From contig JBAIZL010000001.1 in NCBI GenBank assembly GCA_036971475.1, forward strand, positions 138,913,192 through 138,977,191: a stretch of 64,000 nucleotides of DNA. The letters run 5' to 3'. The translations under genes were made by a program, and so were the position numbers. The DNA comes from Prosapia bicincta. Taxonomy: Eukaryota > Arthropoda > Insecta > Hemiptera > Cercopidae. The first letter of the stretch is position 1. The number at the start of each line of letters is the position of its first letter. The notes under the pieces are model-generated. The model saw only the letters and a program-made list of their open reading frames with translations. It was not told the DNA's origin and ran no database searches. Shown here piece by piece: positions 22,346 to 36,017 of this stretch.

Positions 22346-25306
22346 TGCATAATCAATCACATCTGTAAACATGCCTTACAGCGTGTGAAACACGCTTGCA
22401 CAAGTTTGCGTGAAGTGGATCGTTATATATATTAAAATTACTTGTGGGATAATTGGAACATAATGGAAGTACATATGACATATTGGAGATAAATACAGCT
22501 ATCTGTGGAATAATGGAAATTTTATATGGAATAATAGAAATATAATAGTGTTATATATAGGATGATGGGATTATATTGTGGACATGTGAACGTGGAGGTC
22601 CATGTTCGGATAATGGAGGTACACGTAAGACTTGAGGAATTAGAAGATCTTATAACTGAGATGTACATTATGTATTATAGTGAATAAATCACGTTAATTG
22701 TAGGTATTTAGTTTTTTTTTGTTTAGTTAATTATTTTATCTAATATAAAATACGTTTGACTTGAAACATTTCATTAACTGTTACTGACTGTATATAATGG
22801 CTCAAGCAAGAAGGTATGAGTTGATGATAGGTGACAATAACGCAAACTAATTATATGCTGAGAGAAGTGGAAGACGGGAAGTGGAAAGAAGGAGGCTAAG
22901 AGGAAGTTGCATGTGAAAGGCCTGGCCTTAGATAGAAAACGTAGAATTATTTCTCGTTCACTTTTTTATAAGTTATAAATAATTAAAATGTATTTCTTAG
23001 TAGAGTTATACTAGCCTTGGTGTCGGTTTATTTAGAAACTAGCATCATTTTACATCAGATACTGACAAGTAGAAAGCAGTTTTATTTTGTAGAACACAAG
23101 GCTATGTATGATCATAGCATAACACAGTGTCAGGTTGAGTTGGAGCAAAGTGGAGAATAATACTGCACTGTTTGCATTATAGCTGAGGCACGTGTCAAAC
23201 TACCAACTGTGCAGATTTAAATATACCCACGTCACCGTGTGACATGTGGCTTATACAGTGTCCGCTTTAATTAACTTTGCAAGCAGTTATTTATGTTGAG
23301 GTGGAATTAACTTGCTAATTATTTTATACACAGAATACAATTGGTTTAAAGGTGTATGATCCTGCCATACATACATGGCGTGTAACTGGTATACACACCT
23401 TAAAGTGTTCTGTGTTTAAAACAAGCCTATGTTTCAGTATTAACTATACAAAATTTAAAATTTTTGTAGTTCACCTAATCTACGGAAATAGATATTACGA
23501 TAGTTTACTTACTAAGAGAAAAAAGTAAAGCAAAAAGTTAGCGATATTAAAATAAAGAGCAAGAGAGAAGGATTATTTTGTTTAAGTAACTCTGATAAAA
23601 ATACTTAAGATCGCCCCCACCTGCCTGTCTCTCCCAAGATTGTATAGAGGTTAAAAATCAATAGAATAGTTTTAAAAGTAATAAAATAAGCAATATAACT
23701 TGCAACAGATGATATCGGGGACAGAACAGTTATTTTTATCAGGTTATAATGAACTTGAACAATGTTTATTTGTTGATTCCATCTTCATATGAGCTACTAG
23801 TTTTCACTAATACACTTGTAAACACACAATCTGAGTTGACAATGGGACACATCTCCCGAAACGGCCGTCCTCAACAAATATAAGTAAGTGCTACTATAGG
23901 AAATCTTGTAAATATTTACAAGTGTTTTAGTGAAAAAAATTATTATTACACACAAAGATAAAGGCAGTCTAAAGGTTCAATGAAGATGTGACAAAACCTG
24001 TAAATTGAACAGTGTAAACGTCTCTTGTGTTGCCATAAAAAATAAATAAAAATTAATAAAACACTTTACATAAAACAATTCAAAACTTGAAAACAAGGTT
24101 TATTCATGAACTCTCGTAACCGATTTCGTCGCGAGTACAGCTTTTATCGATTACTGACAAATATGTGAAACTTCACATACCGGGTAGTTTATACGAGTCC
24201 ATTTGTGAAAGTAAAATTTCGAAAATGTTTCCATCTGCGCTGCCAACTTGTAGAAATAAACTGTGTTTTGTGGCAAGTAGAAATAAAATAACAAGTTGTG
24301 TTGAAATTGTTGAAAGCCAAGAATTAAGAATCAGAAATGTCTTTTTATTCGATCGATGATAGTTTTCTGAGCATTTGTCTCAGCAACTCAGCCCGTCTAA
24401 AATGCTTTCTTTATCTCCGATGTGTCTCGAATATAATGAGTATTTCATTTATATAATAACTCTCTACTGACCATAATCAATCTTCAGTATACTTAGTCTT
24501 CTATTCACTCTTTCTAATTCATCTTCATCTTTCATTAAATCATTAATTTTAATATGTTTCGTTATTTGGAAATAAATTAAAAACCTAACATGTTCAATTA
24601 TATATATACAGACTTCAAATGAGTGCCTTTCACAAGTATTTTTCTTTGATCTTTTTCCCAAAAAGATACAAAAAAATCTTTCTGTTTTAAAAACATTTCC
24701 TTCATTTAGTTTCTTTTCACATCTCCCGATCACAGGCCTTGTTACTATTTACAGCATGTACCCACTTGTGAGTTTTTACAAATTCGTCTACTCCAATTCT
24801 ACTTCGAAAACAAATTGTTTACCTAATTTATTGCTTCTAATTATACTCCATCGAGTCGTAAAGCGCCCCTGATTATTAGGTGACCATCCCACACTCACTC
24901 GGCCTGGCGCAATACCGACCTACCTGCCATCTATGAATCATCTACCAGGCCTTGGTCAACAAAACTAAGTTTTTTTAAACTGTACAATTTTACTGACATT
25001 TTTTTATTCTATATATTATATTCCTTGGAAATAGAGGCCAAACGCGATGTAACTTTGCCACTTATAAAGGTATTAAAATCGATAACAGTCGTTAAATATT
25101 GATTTCCGATATTTAATAAATTACATTAAATATTATTATAAGTACTCTGTGTTTGGTCTATATTTCGAAGGCATAACATTACACTATATTATAGTGTTCA
25201 GAAGTGTCAGTAAAAATTACATAAATGTAAAAAGCAAATGTAGGCCAAGTAGGCTGGCAGGCCACCTATTAGGTGTGTGCGCGTATAGCTGCGAGGACAG
25301 CTTAAT
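22346..25306. other. AT-rich intergenic stretch
   Basis: No gene is recognised. Positions 22430-22690 show a loose repetition of GGAATAATGGAAATTATAT-type phrases. Positions 23765-23830 (TTTGTTGATTCCATCTTCAT, then ACTAGTTTTC and ACACTTGTAAA) are a direct copy of 28360-28425. Short open frames at 24165-24359 and 24464-24733 are not convincing. Confidence 0.4.
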
Positions 25307-25756
25307 CAAGGGGCTCCCAAACCGGGGGGGGGGGGGGACGTGAAGGCAAGACAGAGGGCACGAGACCAGCTGGAAAATAATAAGATAAATGTAATATATT
25401 TAATATTATTGGAACAAACCGATGTTTGTAAAGACTTTGGTTGTGTCCTTACTAAAATACATTCTTAAATAGCCATGCTAGTGTAAAAAATGCAAGCTCA
25501 AGCATCTCGGTAACAGATTTTCCTCTTATCAGTTAAAATTTACCGTGCAAATAAAAACTTTAAATGTTATATCATGTTTCTTGTGAAAGTATGTATAAAC
25601 AAATAAATTGTTCTCAATGTATATAGATATATGTATAATTTTTTTATTTTTTCTCGTATGCCCATACCATTTATTTATAGTGTAAAGTGAAGGGGGACGT
25701 GGGTGGATTTCATTTCAAGAGGAGGGGCGTGGCACCAACAAATTTGGGAACCCCTG
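25307..25756. mobile_element. Non-autonomous hAT MITE, Buster/ZBED5-like termini
   Basis: The left end reads CAAGGGGCTCCCAAACCGG. The right end is the inverse of CAGGGGTTCCCAAATTTG and continues into a GCCACGCCCC block. These match the ends of the hAT copies at 53938-55538 and 61862-63453 (CAGGGGTTCCCAAACTTTTG and CAGTGGTTCCCAAACT). The 450-bp element has no coding capacity. A run of 15 G residues follows the left terminus. The flanking eight bases do not match well, so the target duplication has decayed. Confidence 0.75.
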
Positions 25757-26399
25757 CTCTATAGCGCTTACAAGTTTGAGTGGCCTAGAAACTCATGTAA
25801 TCCGGAGAAGCTGTCACCAACTTACATCCTCTATAACCGTACAGTAACTATTTACAAAGAACATTTCCTTTTCATCTGATAACGTTGCTCTTCATATAAC
25901 CATTGTTTGTACATTTTCATTTTATAAGCATTTTCAAAATTGTATTTATTCGTTTCCGATTCGTGTTCGACTTTGTGCGTGTTCATCCGAAGTATAGAAC
26001 AGTGTGTTTACCTCAGGTACCATTGATAATGTTAATGTAGGTTAAACAAAGTGTACGCAATAACGCTAACATTTGTTCGCTCGATATTGTCTAGACACTG
26101 GCTCGATGGCTACGCAACTCTTCTTCATACGATCATTTTAAAGAATTTTATGATAATGATACTGTTTTGTGGTGATTTAACTTTGGGAAACGAATTCAAA
26201 AGATAGAAAAAGCGCCCAAATAATGAGAGCCGAACACAAATGATTATATCTCACTCTACAATTATAAATTTTAATGTTAGTTACTAACTACGCTAAAGAA
26301 ACGTCTAACTTCTTAAGCTTCCCCGTCGCATCGTAACGGTATTATTTGGTCTGAAATAACATTAACATTAACACGAAGAACTGTCACCGGTTGGAGGGG
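25757..26399. other. Unique AT-rich stretch
   Basis: Nothing recognised. Confidence 0.5.
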
Positions 26400-27050
26400 C
26401 GTTCAGGCGCGTCTCAACGGTAGCTAGAGGGAAAGTTTCCTTGCGTCTTTGCAGCAACATTTTAAAGTTATGAGTGTTCCTGCGAAGACCTATGCGGCAA
26501 TCCGAAGCGTCTCAGCGGTAGCTGGTGAAAATATTTCCTCTGCTTCATTAAACCAACAATTAAGAGTTATTCCTCTTCCTGCGAAGACCAATGAGGTGTA
26601 CCGGAGCGTTTTATCGGTAACTAGAGAGGTTTCCCCTGCTACAATGCACCAACAGTTTAAAGAACTATTCGTCGTCGTGCGTAGGCGTTCCGGAACGTCT
26701 CAACAATAACTACAGAGAAGGTTCTCTTGATTATTTGCACCAACAAAAAGCTTGTTTATTCTTTGCGCCAACAAAAAGCTTGTTTATTCTTTGCGCCAAC
26801 AATAAAGAGTGTAAGGATCCCCTCCTTAATTGTACCAACAATTAAAATAGTTATTCATCTTGCTCCGCCTCGGTGGTAGCTACAGAGAGGGTTCTCCTGA
26901 CGTTTTGCGCCACCAAACATGAGGGAAAAGTTTCCCTTCTTTCATCGTACCAACAATTAAAATAGTGATTCATTTTCCTGAGTAGACGTCTCAGTGGTAG
27001 CTAGAGAGAAGGTTCTCCCAACACTTTTCACCAACAATTAAACAAGTTCT
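26400..27050 (+). repeat. Degenerate ~98-bp tandem repeat
   Basis: The phrase GGTAGCTAGAGAG, with variants, recurs near 26418, 26516, 26614, 26700, 26872 and 26996, each time beside CACCAACAATTAAA and TTCCTGCGAAGACC blocks. Early spacing is 98 bp and later spacing irregular. A 32-bp piece (GCGCCAACAAAAAGCTTG region) is itself duplicated near 26740-26800. The 86-codon open frame at 26449-26709 follows the repeat and is not a gene. Confidence 0.75.
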
Positions 27051-28706
27051 TCCTATTAATTATTATCCTACGCAGGCTAATAATTTAACGAATACTTCTA
27101 TCCTTGTGTTACCGACTCAGCGTTCGAGGAGTTAAAATTCGTGAAAGAACTTACGAATATCCATGTCGATATCTGGATGTACGAATAAGAATGATTCAAA
27201 GACAACTTAAATAGGTCATTGTTACTAAAAAAATTACAAGACCGCATGTGTCCAAAACAATATTACAGAACGACAGGTATCGCTGCAACCATTTCGTAGG
27301 TAACAGTGATAGATTGCCTCATCTAGTTGCCATAACTTTAAAATTTAAATTATCTTTTCTTATTACTTAAAACTAAGAAAAAAATGTTTCTTTTTTTAAT
27401 GTTAGAAAAGCATAAAAAGTGCGTTGAGGATTGAACGGACATTAATTCAACTTTTTTCTGATGGGAGTAATATCTTCACTCTCGGGTGATTGGGAGTAAC
27501 CCTCAGTCCCGGTTCCCAGACTCACACGTAACCTGACCTGTCTGCAGTCTAGACGTCTGCGAGGGGAAATAAACAGCTGAATTGCGAACTCTTCGGAATC
27601 GGGGTCCATGAGAAAGAAACACCTGGGTACAAAGCTTATACAGATGATATCCCAGGCTGACACAAAAAACTTGCAAACAATCATAGTGTGCTTGCTTCTT
27701 GTTGATTCAATATAAAATCAAACTGTATCTAAAATAAGTAAGTTGTTCCTACAAAATGAACAAGTTACTTGTCTTCTTTCCCCCCCCCCCATTTCTGCAG
27801 GCGCTTTCTGTTTTTAAGTAAATTATTTAAAGTAGACTCTGAAAGTGAAGGGTATCACGTGAACGTGTTAGTTAGCGTGACGCCGTGCTGGTGGCACATT
27901 CAGATCCGTGGGGCGTAGTACACTCACAATAGCGTAATGTATGCAATATATAACTCGTGAGTAAAGGATTGGATTATTTTTTCGAAATCCATAATTGTAA
28001 CGCCTTCAATCGACGAGATTATTCATTCGTTTATTGTTCTTTTTAAAGCCATTTACCGCTAAACTCAACGTTTGACCTCTCATTTGACTGCCAATCTCTC
28101 AGTTTAAGATCGATTTTAATCCATCTAGCAACTGATATTGTTTTCTAAAATGGAATTCCAGAAGACTTCACTGTACATTCAGAAAAAACGAATCAATTAT
28201 TTTTCTAAAGTAAATTTCTAAACCACAGAAGGCAAACATTTGGAAAGGGAGGTATTTTATGAAAAACGAAGGAGTTTGCTAAAGGCATCATAACGTTAGT
28301 GTTGACAAAACATTTCTATTGAGTTAGATTTTGTAAACATTGTTAACAATTTTTTTTATATTTGTTGATTCCATCTTCACGTGAGTTACTAGTTTTCTCT
28401 AAAAACACTTGTAAATACGTTACAACTTACCTATTTTTTTTTAATATTGAAATGTGTATTTAGTCTAGAAAAACATTTTACAAATACTGTTTTTACCACT
28501 TTATAGGCAATTTACACTGATTTATGGGTACTTTTATTCACTTTTATCAATTATTTAATACTGTTATGAACTCGACATTTTTCAAAATTTTGAAAGGATC
28601 AGTCTCTCACAACAACAAACTAAAAACAAATACAGTTTAAACTATTATAGCAACAAACACAAGCGAGAGAAGGCGTGCGCCCTTGAGAAATATTCTTTCT
28701 TTCGTT
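27051..28706. other. Unique sequence, nothing recognised
   Basis: Contains an 11-base C run near 27780 and the second copy (28360-28425) of the short dispersed repeat seen at 23765-23830. An 80-codon minus-strand frame at 27442-27684 shows no family. Confidence 0.4.
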
Positions 28707-28985
28707 TCATTTTAAAAACAATAACAGAATTAAAAGTGTAAAAGTAGATATTTGTTTATAATGTTTGTTTTCAAAACAAAATAGCAACATATTTTTAAAC
28801 TTCATTTTGTCATCATAGAAGCCTTTGAACTCATTAGTCAAACAGTAGGCTATGTTATTATATTGTGGCGGTCGGCCCACATAACGGGAAGCAGCAATGA
28901 ATCCAAGGCTTAACACAGTGTCTGATGCAAAGCCAAATAGCCACCACATCCTCTCTGCAAGTAGAACACCTCCAACGATGCACAC
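28707..28985 (-). CDS. Unassigned ORF with a hydrophobic segment
   Basis: A minus-strand frame opens after an in-frame TGA near 28997 and an AG dinucleotide that could be a splice acceptor, so the listed start (GTG at 28985) is probably not a true initiator. The first ~50 residues are protein-like, with a hydrophobic stretch containing GGVLLAERMWWLFGFA and then ASRYVGRPPQYNN. The remainder is Lys- and Phe-rich and probably beyond a real exon. It could be part of a membrane-protein exon or a pseudogene, or chance. I do not recognise a family. Confidence 0.2.
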   Translation of the reverse strand: MCIVGGVLLAERMWWLFGFASDTVLSLGFIAASRYVGRPPQYNNIAYCLTNEFKGFYDDKMKFKNMLLFCFENKHYKQISTFTLLILLLFLK

Positions 28986-31900
28986 TGTCCTTCAATACTC
29001 CCACATTGTCATCATCCATTCATTGTAGAACATATATTTTAGCTTACTACAACCTCTAAACTGCATTTCGATATGGTTTGGTTTGTAGTGGCCCTAAATA
29101 CTACAGGGCTTACCGAGATTAACTCTAAGGGTTAATCCAAAACAGAACTGAAGTCGTGTCGCTACATTGTGTTACCCAGCCGGGGGCTACGGCCAAAGAG
29201 TCGGCCTCCATGGCGCATGACAATTCTCGATCAATCAGTCCGTCAGAGAAGGAGATACACAAAGAATAATGGTCAGAAACTATCCGGGTCAGTGTTCCGA
29301 ATTAGGTGACTAGTTTCATACAGGTACTGGGGCTTGGATGGCAAGACCAGTATGTCTGACTGGTCACCGGGACGAATCCTTCAACACGAAACTACGGCAT
29401 CACACGGTCTTCTAGAACTACCGGAACCAGTAGAACCGCCCGGTAGTCTGTGCCGTCAAAATATCCTTCATCGTTTCTCTCTACAATTAGATGCGAGTGG
29501 CCTTGGGATTAAATGGAGTCGGCCTCTGTAATTCGGACAGTCACATTTTTCAGACATATATCCTGTTGTCCCAACTATCCTTCTGGGTACGCTTATTTGA
29601 CCCGTTTTCGCAGGAAATTAACTTACATATAAGTTTTTAATTTTAAAAAAAATTATTTTGACCAGATAAATATTGAATGCATTAAACAATAAATTGAATG
29701 TCTCATATTATTAATTCGAAAGTACACATTCTTGGTATATTTTATTACACTATTGGGGTTTCCAGGGGTATTTCCACGGGCCCCCCACTTTGCTGGGGAT
29801 ATTCATTTCATATCCCAAAAGCTGTCAGAGGGTACCTTCCCGTTTTGCTCTTCTAACAATCTGATCGCCTTACCCATAACTATTCACGACGGACTCCACA
29901 TTGTTGAATATACTGAGGCAGAAATACTATATAAACGGTAAAAAATGTACAGATAGAACAAATATGAAAAGAAACAAAAGTAAAAAGATAACTAAAGGCT
30001 ATAAAACGTATTTCTATTTTGTAAGGAGTAGACCTAATGATACATGAATGCCTTATCGTACTAGGAAATGAATAAATATTTTTCAATTTAAATCCGAGCA
30101 TAAATTAGTTTTTTTGACTTTACCTCAAGGATGACGTATAAAGTGGAAATTTTAGCAGCCCTGTAAATACAGACATGTTCGTTGGTCCATATTTACTAAG
30201 AGACGTTAAATTAGAAATACAGTACAGAGTTTATAGCTTTGCTGCAGCCACGTGCTGCAGCTTATCTCAAGATATAAGCTGGTGGTGACGAAATAGCAAT
30301 GTCGCAGGGTTTCACGCTAAACACGATCTAATCACGTGATCATAATGTGAGTCCATTACCACACTAAACATAGGCCTCTGTCAAGTACTCGTGCTTCAAG
30401 CAGCATGTTTCTTTTATTTCGGTTAGGTTAGGTATACCGTCAAAATTTCTAATATTATGTTGCATCTACAACCATCATGTTCAATCTGTCCCTCTATTTG
30501 TTTACTTTATTCTAAGTTGGGTTTGATTAGGTATAGATTCCCGTTCAGTCTGCTCAGTTTTATTCCAAGTCAGGTAAGATTAGGTTACGTATAACTGTCA
30601 GTATTTCGTAGACTACATTTGTCCTATGGACATCCCATTCAGTGGAAGTTGCGGCTAGGTTAGGTATAACAGTCAAGGGTGGCTCCAGGGGAAGAGCAGT
30701 ATGGGCAAACCGAAAGCTTTCACAAGAACGACCGAGAGGTAAAAGACTATAAAACTTGGAAAATATTCCCTTAAATCAAGGGAAATGGTGTTTATTAAAG
30801 ATGGCAAAATTACACGAGTACAAGAGAAACGTTTAAAAAGCAAGACTTGCCACGTGGCCAGGAGACGTCAGTGGGGGTGTGTTTATCCAGTGCCACGACT
30901 GTTCCAGTGATACCTAGCGCAATCATGATTCCAAGCTCTATAAATCGTACGTATGACTTGTCGCCTGGTTTATCTAATCAACCAATTAACATTATCACAC
31001 ATGTCACTTTAATAACGAATATCATCGTATCTCATTAAACCTATGTAGTATCGTACCTTCAATAAACGTCTAGCAATACTACAACAAACTAGTTACATAC
31101 CGAAATATTATTTGTGATTTCAAAGTAAGCCATGAGGGACAGTTAAAACATGTTAAGAAATATAGATTTAAAAAACCGGCGGCAACAAATAACGACCGGA
31201 TCGCAAATAAACTTTCCTTCCTTTCGACCAACACCGAAGGAAAGGTGTCTCGGCCCTTTCGATCAGAACTGCAAATGTTAACAGGTGTGATGCTGTAATT
31301 GCTGGTGGGCTGCCGGTTTTTAAGAAGCAAATCTGTGACTTTAAGAAGGTTTTGAAGCATGACCTCAGAACGCTTGTTAAATACGTTTAGGGCTCTTTTC
31401 AGCCAACCCCGGATGTTTGGAATGGTTTACAAACAAAGATCTTGTTCAGATTTGTTCCAGAAACTGGTGTTTTCAAGTGATAATTGTCGAACACTGTCGT
31501 AAATATTTTAAACAACATTATCGTCTATTAGATACTCAAATGAAATAATAGTCAAGATCTGATACTTGAGGATTTCAAATGGTCTGGCCCTTGTATATGT
31601 GCAATCAAGATAACTGTGGGCTTTGTCTAAGCAGAACATTTAATTACGAAGTCACAGAACTTTTCAGCAATGAGTATTTTCTGTAGAAGCAAAGGAACAC
31701 CTATAAAGAGGGTGAACCTATTAAAAAAAAATTAAGTAAATTTACTACAGATAATTTTTCGTGAAAACTATCTTGTAAACTGATTATACGCTCTACCCCC
31801 CCCCCCCACACACACTCACATTACATACATACATATAAATACAATATAAAACTTTATTCCTTCTATTGTCATACTTATAATTTGAATCAAATTTGGCTCT

Positions 31901-32385
31901 AGTTCCTTGTCGAAGAAGATTGGTGTTGTTTTCTTCTAAAACGTATTTGTATTACTGTATATTTATATCTTGGATATGCCGATATATTTCGTATTTTATC
32001 TTCTGACAGGTTTTTTATTAATCACTTAAACAATAGTTTATGACTATCCGAACTTTATTAGAATGTTTATTATATTACATACATTTAAGTAGCAGCACGT
32101 ACAGTCTCGAATGATTCAACTGCTTGGCCTATTGCTTAACATTAGCTAATTTGTCTGAATTTGAATATTATCGAACGGAACAAAAGAGGTTTAAAATCTG
32201 ATTATTTTATGTCAGTAATATGTTATCCAAACTGTGAAACACTACATGAAGCAGAAAAACTGCAGTAATGGCGTTTTCAAATATATTTCCCTATTTTTGA
32301 TATTTAAAAAATTAAATTATAAAATTACCAAAGATAAATACTAAGTTATTGTACTCAAAGTCTCACTAAATACTGATTAGTTTCA
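28986..32385. other. Gene-free stretch with minor repeats
   Basis: No gene is recognised. GAGTCGGCCTC occurs at about 29200 and 29516. A tight dyad GCTGCAG-CCACGT-GCTGCAGC lies near 30241-30262, and a TTATCTCAAGATATAA dyad follows it. A loose repeat of TTAGGTATAACNGTCA appears near 30425, 30531, 30588 and 30657. A C run followed by CA repeats lies at 31795-31820. Confidence 0.35.
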
Positions 32386-32387
32386 GT

Positions 32388-32460
32388 GACCATGCCGCTT
32401 CATTAGTGATGGATTTACACTGATCCGTCCACCACTGATGAAGCCGACGTGGTTTCGAAA
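32388..32460 (+). other. Imperfect hairpin with a weak hammerhead-like core
   Basis: Left arm 32388-32413 (CATGCCGCTTCATTAGTGAT) and right arm 32428-32453 (CACTGATGAAGCCGACGTGG) are imperfect inverse copies. The right arm contains CTGATGA (32435-32441) and, 15 bases on, GAAA (32457-32460), with only a short central stem. CTGATGA near GAAA is the hammerhead signature, but stem I and a usable cleavage site are not visible. Such motifs are common in the ends of Penelope-like and related retroelements. Confidence 0.35.
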
Positions 32461-33552
32461 ACCAGTGTCTTTAAATAAACTAAGGTTAAATGAGATTTTG
32501 ATACTATGTATTATTTACTATTGGTGAATTGTATTCGCTAGCTACGCTGTAGTTAATAATATATAATTTTGTAATATTTTTATTTTATAAAGTAAATGAA
32601 ATATTAAATAAATACAAATATAAAATTAATCATTATATTTCAACCATTGTCCAAAGTAATGCTGTACTTTCTCTACAAATGAATCGACATAATGGTTATA
32701 ACGCAAATAAATTTTCCTAGGCGTTCTATGAATCCATTAAGACTGAGCTAATTTTCCACTCTTACATGGCGAATATTTTGTACACCACTTGCCATGACGA
32801 CATGTTTCGAGCTTAGGCCTGCCCACAGTCATCGCCAATCTCGCTCTCGTTTCTCGGGAACTGACACGCAACGATTATCGACAATGGAGAACTGGTGACG
32901 GGACTGGTACTGTGTAAACCCGCCAAGATTGCAGGTTCCTGTAAATGACCGCGTTAACGAGGAAACTCATTACGTAAACTTTCCTAAGTGAAAGAGATTT
33001 CTAGTGGAAGATTTTATTTTAATGATGGGTAAAGTTTACTGAAAAGAATATTAAAACCATATACCTGATTTTTGGGAATATGAGTCAACCATCATTTTAA
33101 TATTTAAACCTACAAGAACAAAAAAAACAGAGGCTCTGGCCCCCCTTTTATAATTTTTCTTTAAAAACAAGAAATATTTAAAAGAATAATAAATAATAAG
33201 TCAATTCCTACTGAGGAACGAAGAAAAATTCATTTTAGCTACTTTTTACTTTATAATTAAAACTAATATAAATATGTATACACGTATGTGCCACATATGA
33301 TAGAATCATAGGTAGCACGTTAGAAAGCGAATTTCTTTGCAGTTTTCCTTTTTCCTCTCTATACAGTATATGGTGTTGGACTGTCATTTCATCAAATTAA
33401 TTTTTATTTGTTACTATTTATTCTCTTTCTTTTTTCCGTTTATAATTTATGAAGTTGATGGTGGTCTGTAATTTCTCATTTTATCCATCTCCTATATGCT
33501 TCATTATTGCAAGGAACCTTTCTCTTATAATTTCATATACATCTTGAAATAA
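32461..33552. other. AT-rich stretch, nothing recognised
   Basis: No repeat or gene seen. Confidence 0.45.
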
Positions 33553-33660
33553 TAGATTTCTAGCTATGGGAAAGTTGGTTCAGTCCCAAAGTGCTAGATT
33601 TTAAATCTGTAGTCATTCTGATCGAATCCGACCGGGTCATCGACATTTTTAAATTTAATT
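33553..33660 (+). repeat. Possible tRNA-derived SINE head
   Basis: Box-A-like GTTGGTTCAGTC (33574-33585) is followed by an anticodon-arm-like AGATTTTAAATCT (33596-33608), then a box-B-like GATCGAATCC (33620-33629). Order and spacing fit a tRNA-Lys- or Leu-like ancestor, but the acceptor stem does not close, so this is not a functional tRNA gene. An AT-rich body follows. No target duplication is found. Confidence 0.35.
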
Positions 33661-35263
33661 AATGAATAAACACTGTATTAACATCAATTGTCATACACCA
33701 CAGGTTTAAACAAATCTATTTTAACAATTAAAAATTTGCACGGAGGATGTGAGCCAACAGAAGGAATTGAGATACAACGTACAGTATTTTTACAATAAAT
33801 AACTAACTACTATAAACAAGATCATAGGCAACAAAATTAATGAAATACCTCAGCCACGAATTTTAAAAAAGTCAAGAACAAAACATTGTCTGCACAATTA
33901 TTTGCCTCACACAACAATGCCTTTTCTGATGTTACAAATCAAGCCATAACTACAATCCTTAGTTATATACAACAACCTAAACTTCAATTGTGATAGCTAA
34001 AAGTATTGATTGTTTACCGACTGCTTGTGCAACGTGTGTATCAGACCTGAAAATGCCATTAATCTGAAACCGCCGCTATAACACAAAAGCATTAATTTGT
34101 TACACTGTGTACGAATTACGAACAATTTTCGACCTAAGCTACTCACGTTAAAATCTACAGTAACTGAGTGTGTAACAATTATAGCAATGTGCAAATATTA
34201 TAACACATATAACCTATATAAAGCGTAAAAAATAACTATTTTAAGAAAATATTTTACATATAATTTTCAACATAACTTAGTAGTGATGTAGTTAATCTCT
34301 CTAACCTAGAAGATTATAAGATTTCTTTTTAATCTTATAAACAAATTATTATAAATTGACAGGCTTTTTAATAAATTTTTATATTTATTTCTACATCTAA
34401 TAAGGGAATACAGTAGAGCTTCAAGATAGTTTTCAGTTGACAGAAACCTCAGAGCATTGAAAAAGCATAATAGTTCTATACAATACTCGTAAACTACAAT
34501 GAACGTAAGTTAGTTCGGCGATGGCCTCATGTTTGAGATATAAAACTTTCGAAAGCGCCCAAATGATATGGGTTACATCAATAGCGGAATCAAGAGATAC
34601 TTTTTAAGGGGAGTTTGATTTTTGTCATTTCATAGGTGGGACTTGGAACAAATTTATACCCATAGTAGAAAAATAAATGCCATTTTGCCATTCTATCACT
34701 TAACAACTTTATAAAATAAGTGAACTAAACTTCATAATTTAAATATATTCCAAATTTAAAGAGTACTCAGTGGGCGTTAATTTTAAAACTTATAGTTTTG
34801 GGGTTGCACATCTTGAGGTTTCTGTATTATTTACTTATTAATTCACTTACAAAAAAAAGCACTACTTACTGAAGTTTCAGTGAGTTAGTACACGTCATTG
34901 CAGATTTCACATCGGTCAACCCTCTTTTCCCATACACGTCATTGCTAACCTATACATGTTGTGAGTCTAGATTTACGTCGGTCACTCTAATCTTATCTTC
35001 CTATTAGGACAATAGGTTATCCGTTTGAAGGAAAAATAAGTTAGTTGTAATACCCACAAATGTTACGAGAATTAAATCATGGACATTAGCCAGTGTGCGT
35101 GTGAAAAGAAAAGAAATAAGAAGATGGTGAAACTTGAAGAATAAGGGCGACGGGAACGTAGATCTGAGCCTCATATCCCTTCGTCTAGGAATAGGACAAA
35201 GACACGCAAAATGTCTATGTAAGTGCATGGCTCCACACCTACAGACTTATTCATGTGTGACTA
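33661..35263. other. AT-rich stretch, nothing recognised
   Basis: No gene or repeat array. Short open frames at 33997-34194 and 35004-35228 lack protein-like patterns. Confidence 0.45.
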
Positions 35264-35349
35264 CTATCTGGTCGTACCAGTGACAAAATCATGGAAAATA
35301 ACAGTTCCAGTGACAATGGATCGATCGGAAGCAAAAGGTCGTCATTGGC

Positions 35350-35735
35350 TGGAAAGTTACTGATATTTTACCGCAGCTGTCATTGGTTAATTTGTCACTG
35401 TCACTGGATCTACTCTAACCGCTCGGCTTACGGAGCCGATCCTCGTGCAGTGTCGTTGAGGAGGTTTTCTCTGTTGTGATTTGGCAAAATATCGCCGTCA
35501 CTGAATGTATAGTTACTGATATTTTACCGAGGCTGTCATTGGTTAATTTGTCACTGTCACTGGATCTACTCTAACCGCTCGGCTTACGGTGCCGATCCTC
35601 GTGCAGTGTCGTTGAGGAGGCTTTCTCTGTTGTGATTTGACAAAATGTCGCCGTCACTGAATGCATAGTTACTGATATTTTACCGAGGCTGTCATTGGTT
35701 AATTTGTCGCTGTCACTGGATCTACTCACGTCGTG
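35350..35735 (+). repeat. 156-bp tandem array inside the hAT-like element, ~2.4 units
   Basis: GTTACTGATATTTTACCG starts at 35356, 35512 and 35668, exactly 156 bp apart. Each unit repeats TTGTCACTGTCACTGGATCT, so the array multiplies the subterminal GTCACTG motif. Confidence 0.92.
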
Positions 35736-35867
35736 TGTAGGAGACCCAGAGTGGGAGATTTGGAGAAGTGGGAGATTTGTGTCAGATTTCAGGACAGTAA
35801 GAGTGTTGTGTGGCGTAGATGCTATAGTTTTTTTTCTTAGTTCCGTATGAGTTTTTTTTTAAATAAA

Positions 35868-36017
35868 ATGAGCTTTCCGGAAAAGCGGGGTGTCGAATCA
35901 TTCTCCCCTGTTAATGGTGAATTCCCGAAATGTGATATTTGTCAGTCAAAATTATCGTATAAAACAACTAACAGTAACTTGAAGAAACACATGGTGAGAA
36001 AACACCCGTTAGTGTAG
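35868..36017 (+). pseudogene. BED-type zinc finger fragment of a hAT transposase
   Basis: A 49-codon frame from ATG to TAG encodes a single BED-like zinc finger. It reads CDICQSKLSYKTT, then NSNLKKHMVRKHP, giving Cys-x2-Cys at residues 22 and 25 and His-x4-His at residues 41 and 46, with the conserved SNLKKH core. BED fingers are the N-terminal DNA-binding module of hAT transposases and of ZBED proteins. The usual catalytic and dimerisation regions are absent: the frame stops two residues after the finger's final HP pair and AT-rich DNA follows. It sits about 600 bp inside the left end of the element. All four metal ligands are intact, so either a short DNA-binding peptide survives or this is the first exon of a deleted gene; the former would be unusual. 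Confidence 0.75.

Noticed and set aside
33553..33660. Functional tRNA gene
   Set aside because: The acceptor stem does not pair, box B is degenerate and the anticodon arm is irregular; a SINE relic fits better.
35291..35479. 62-codon frame just inside the left end of the hAT-like element
   Set aside because: It is produced by the subterminal and 156-bp repeats rather than a gene.
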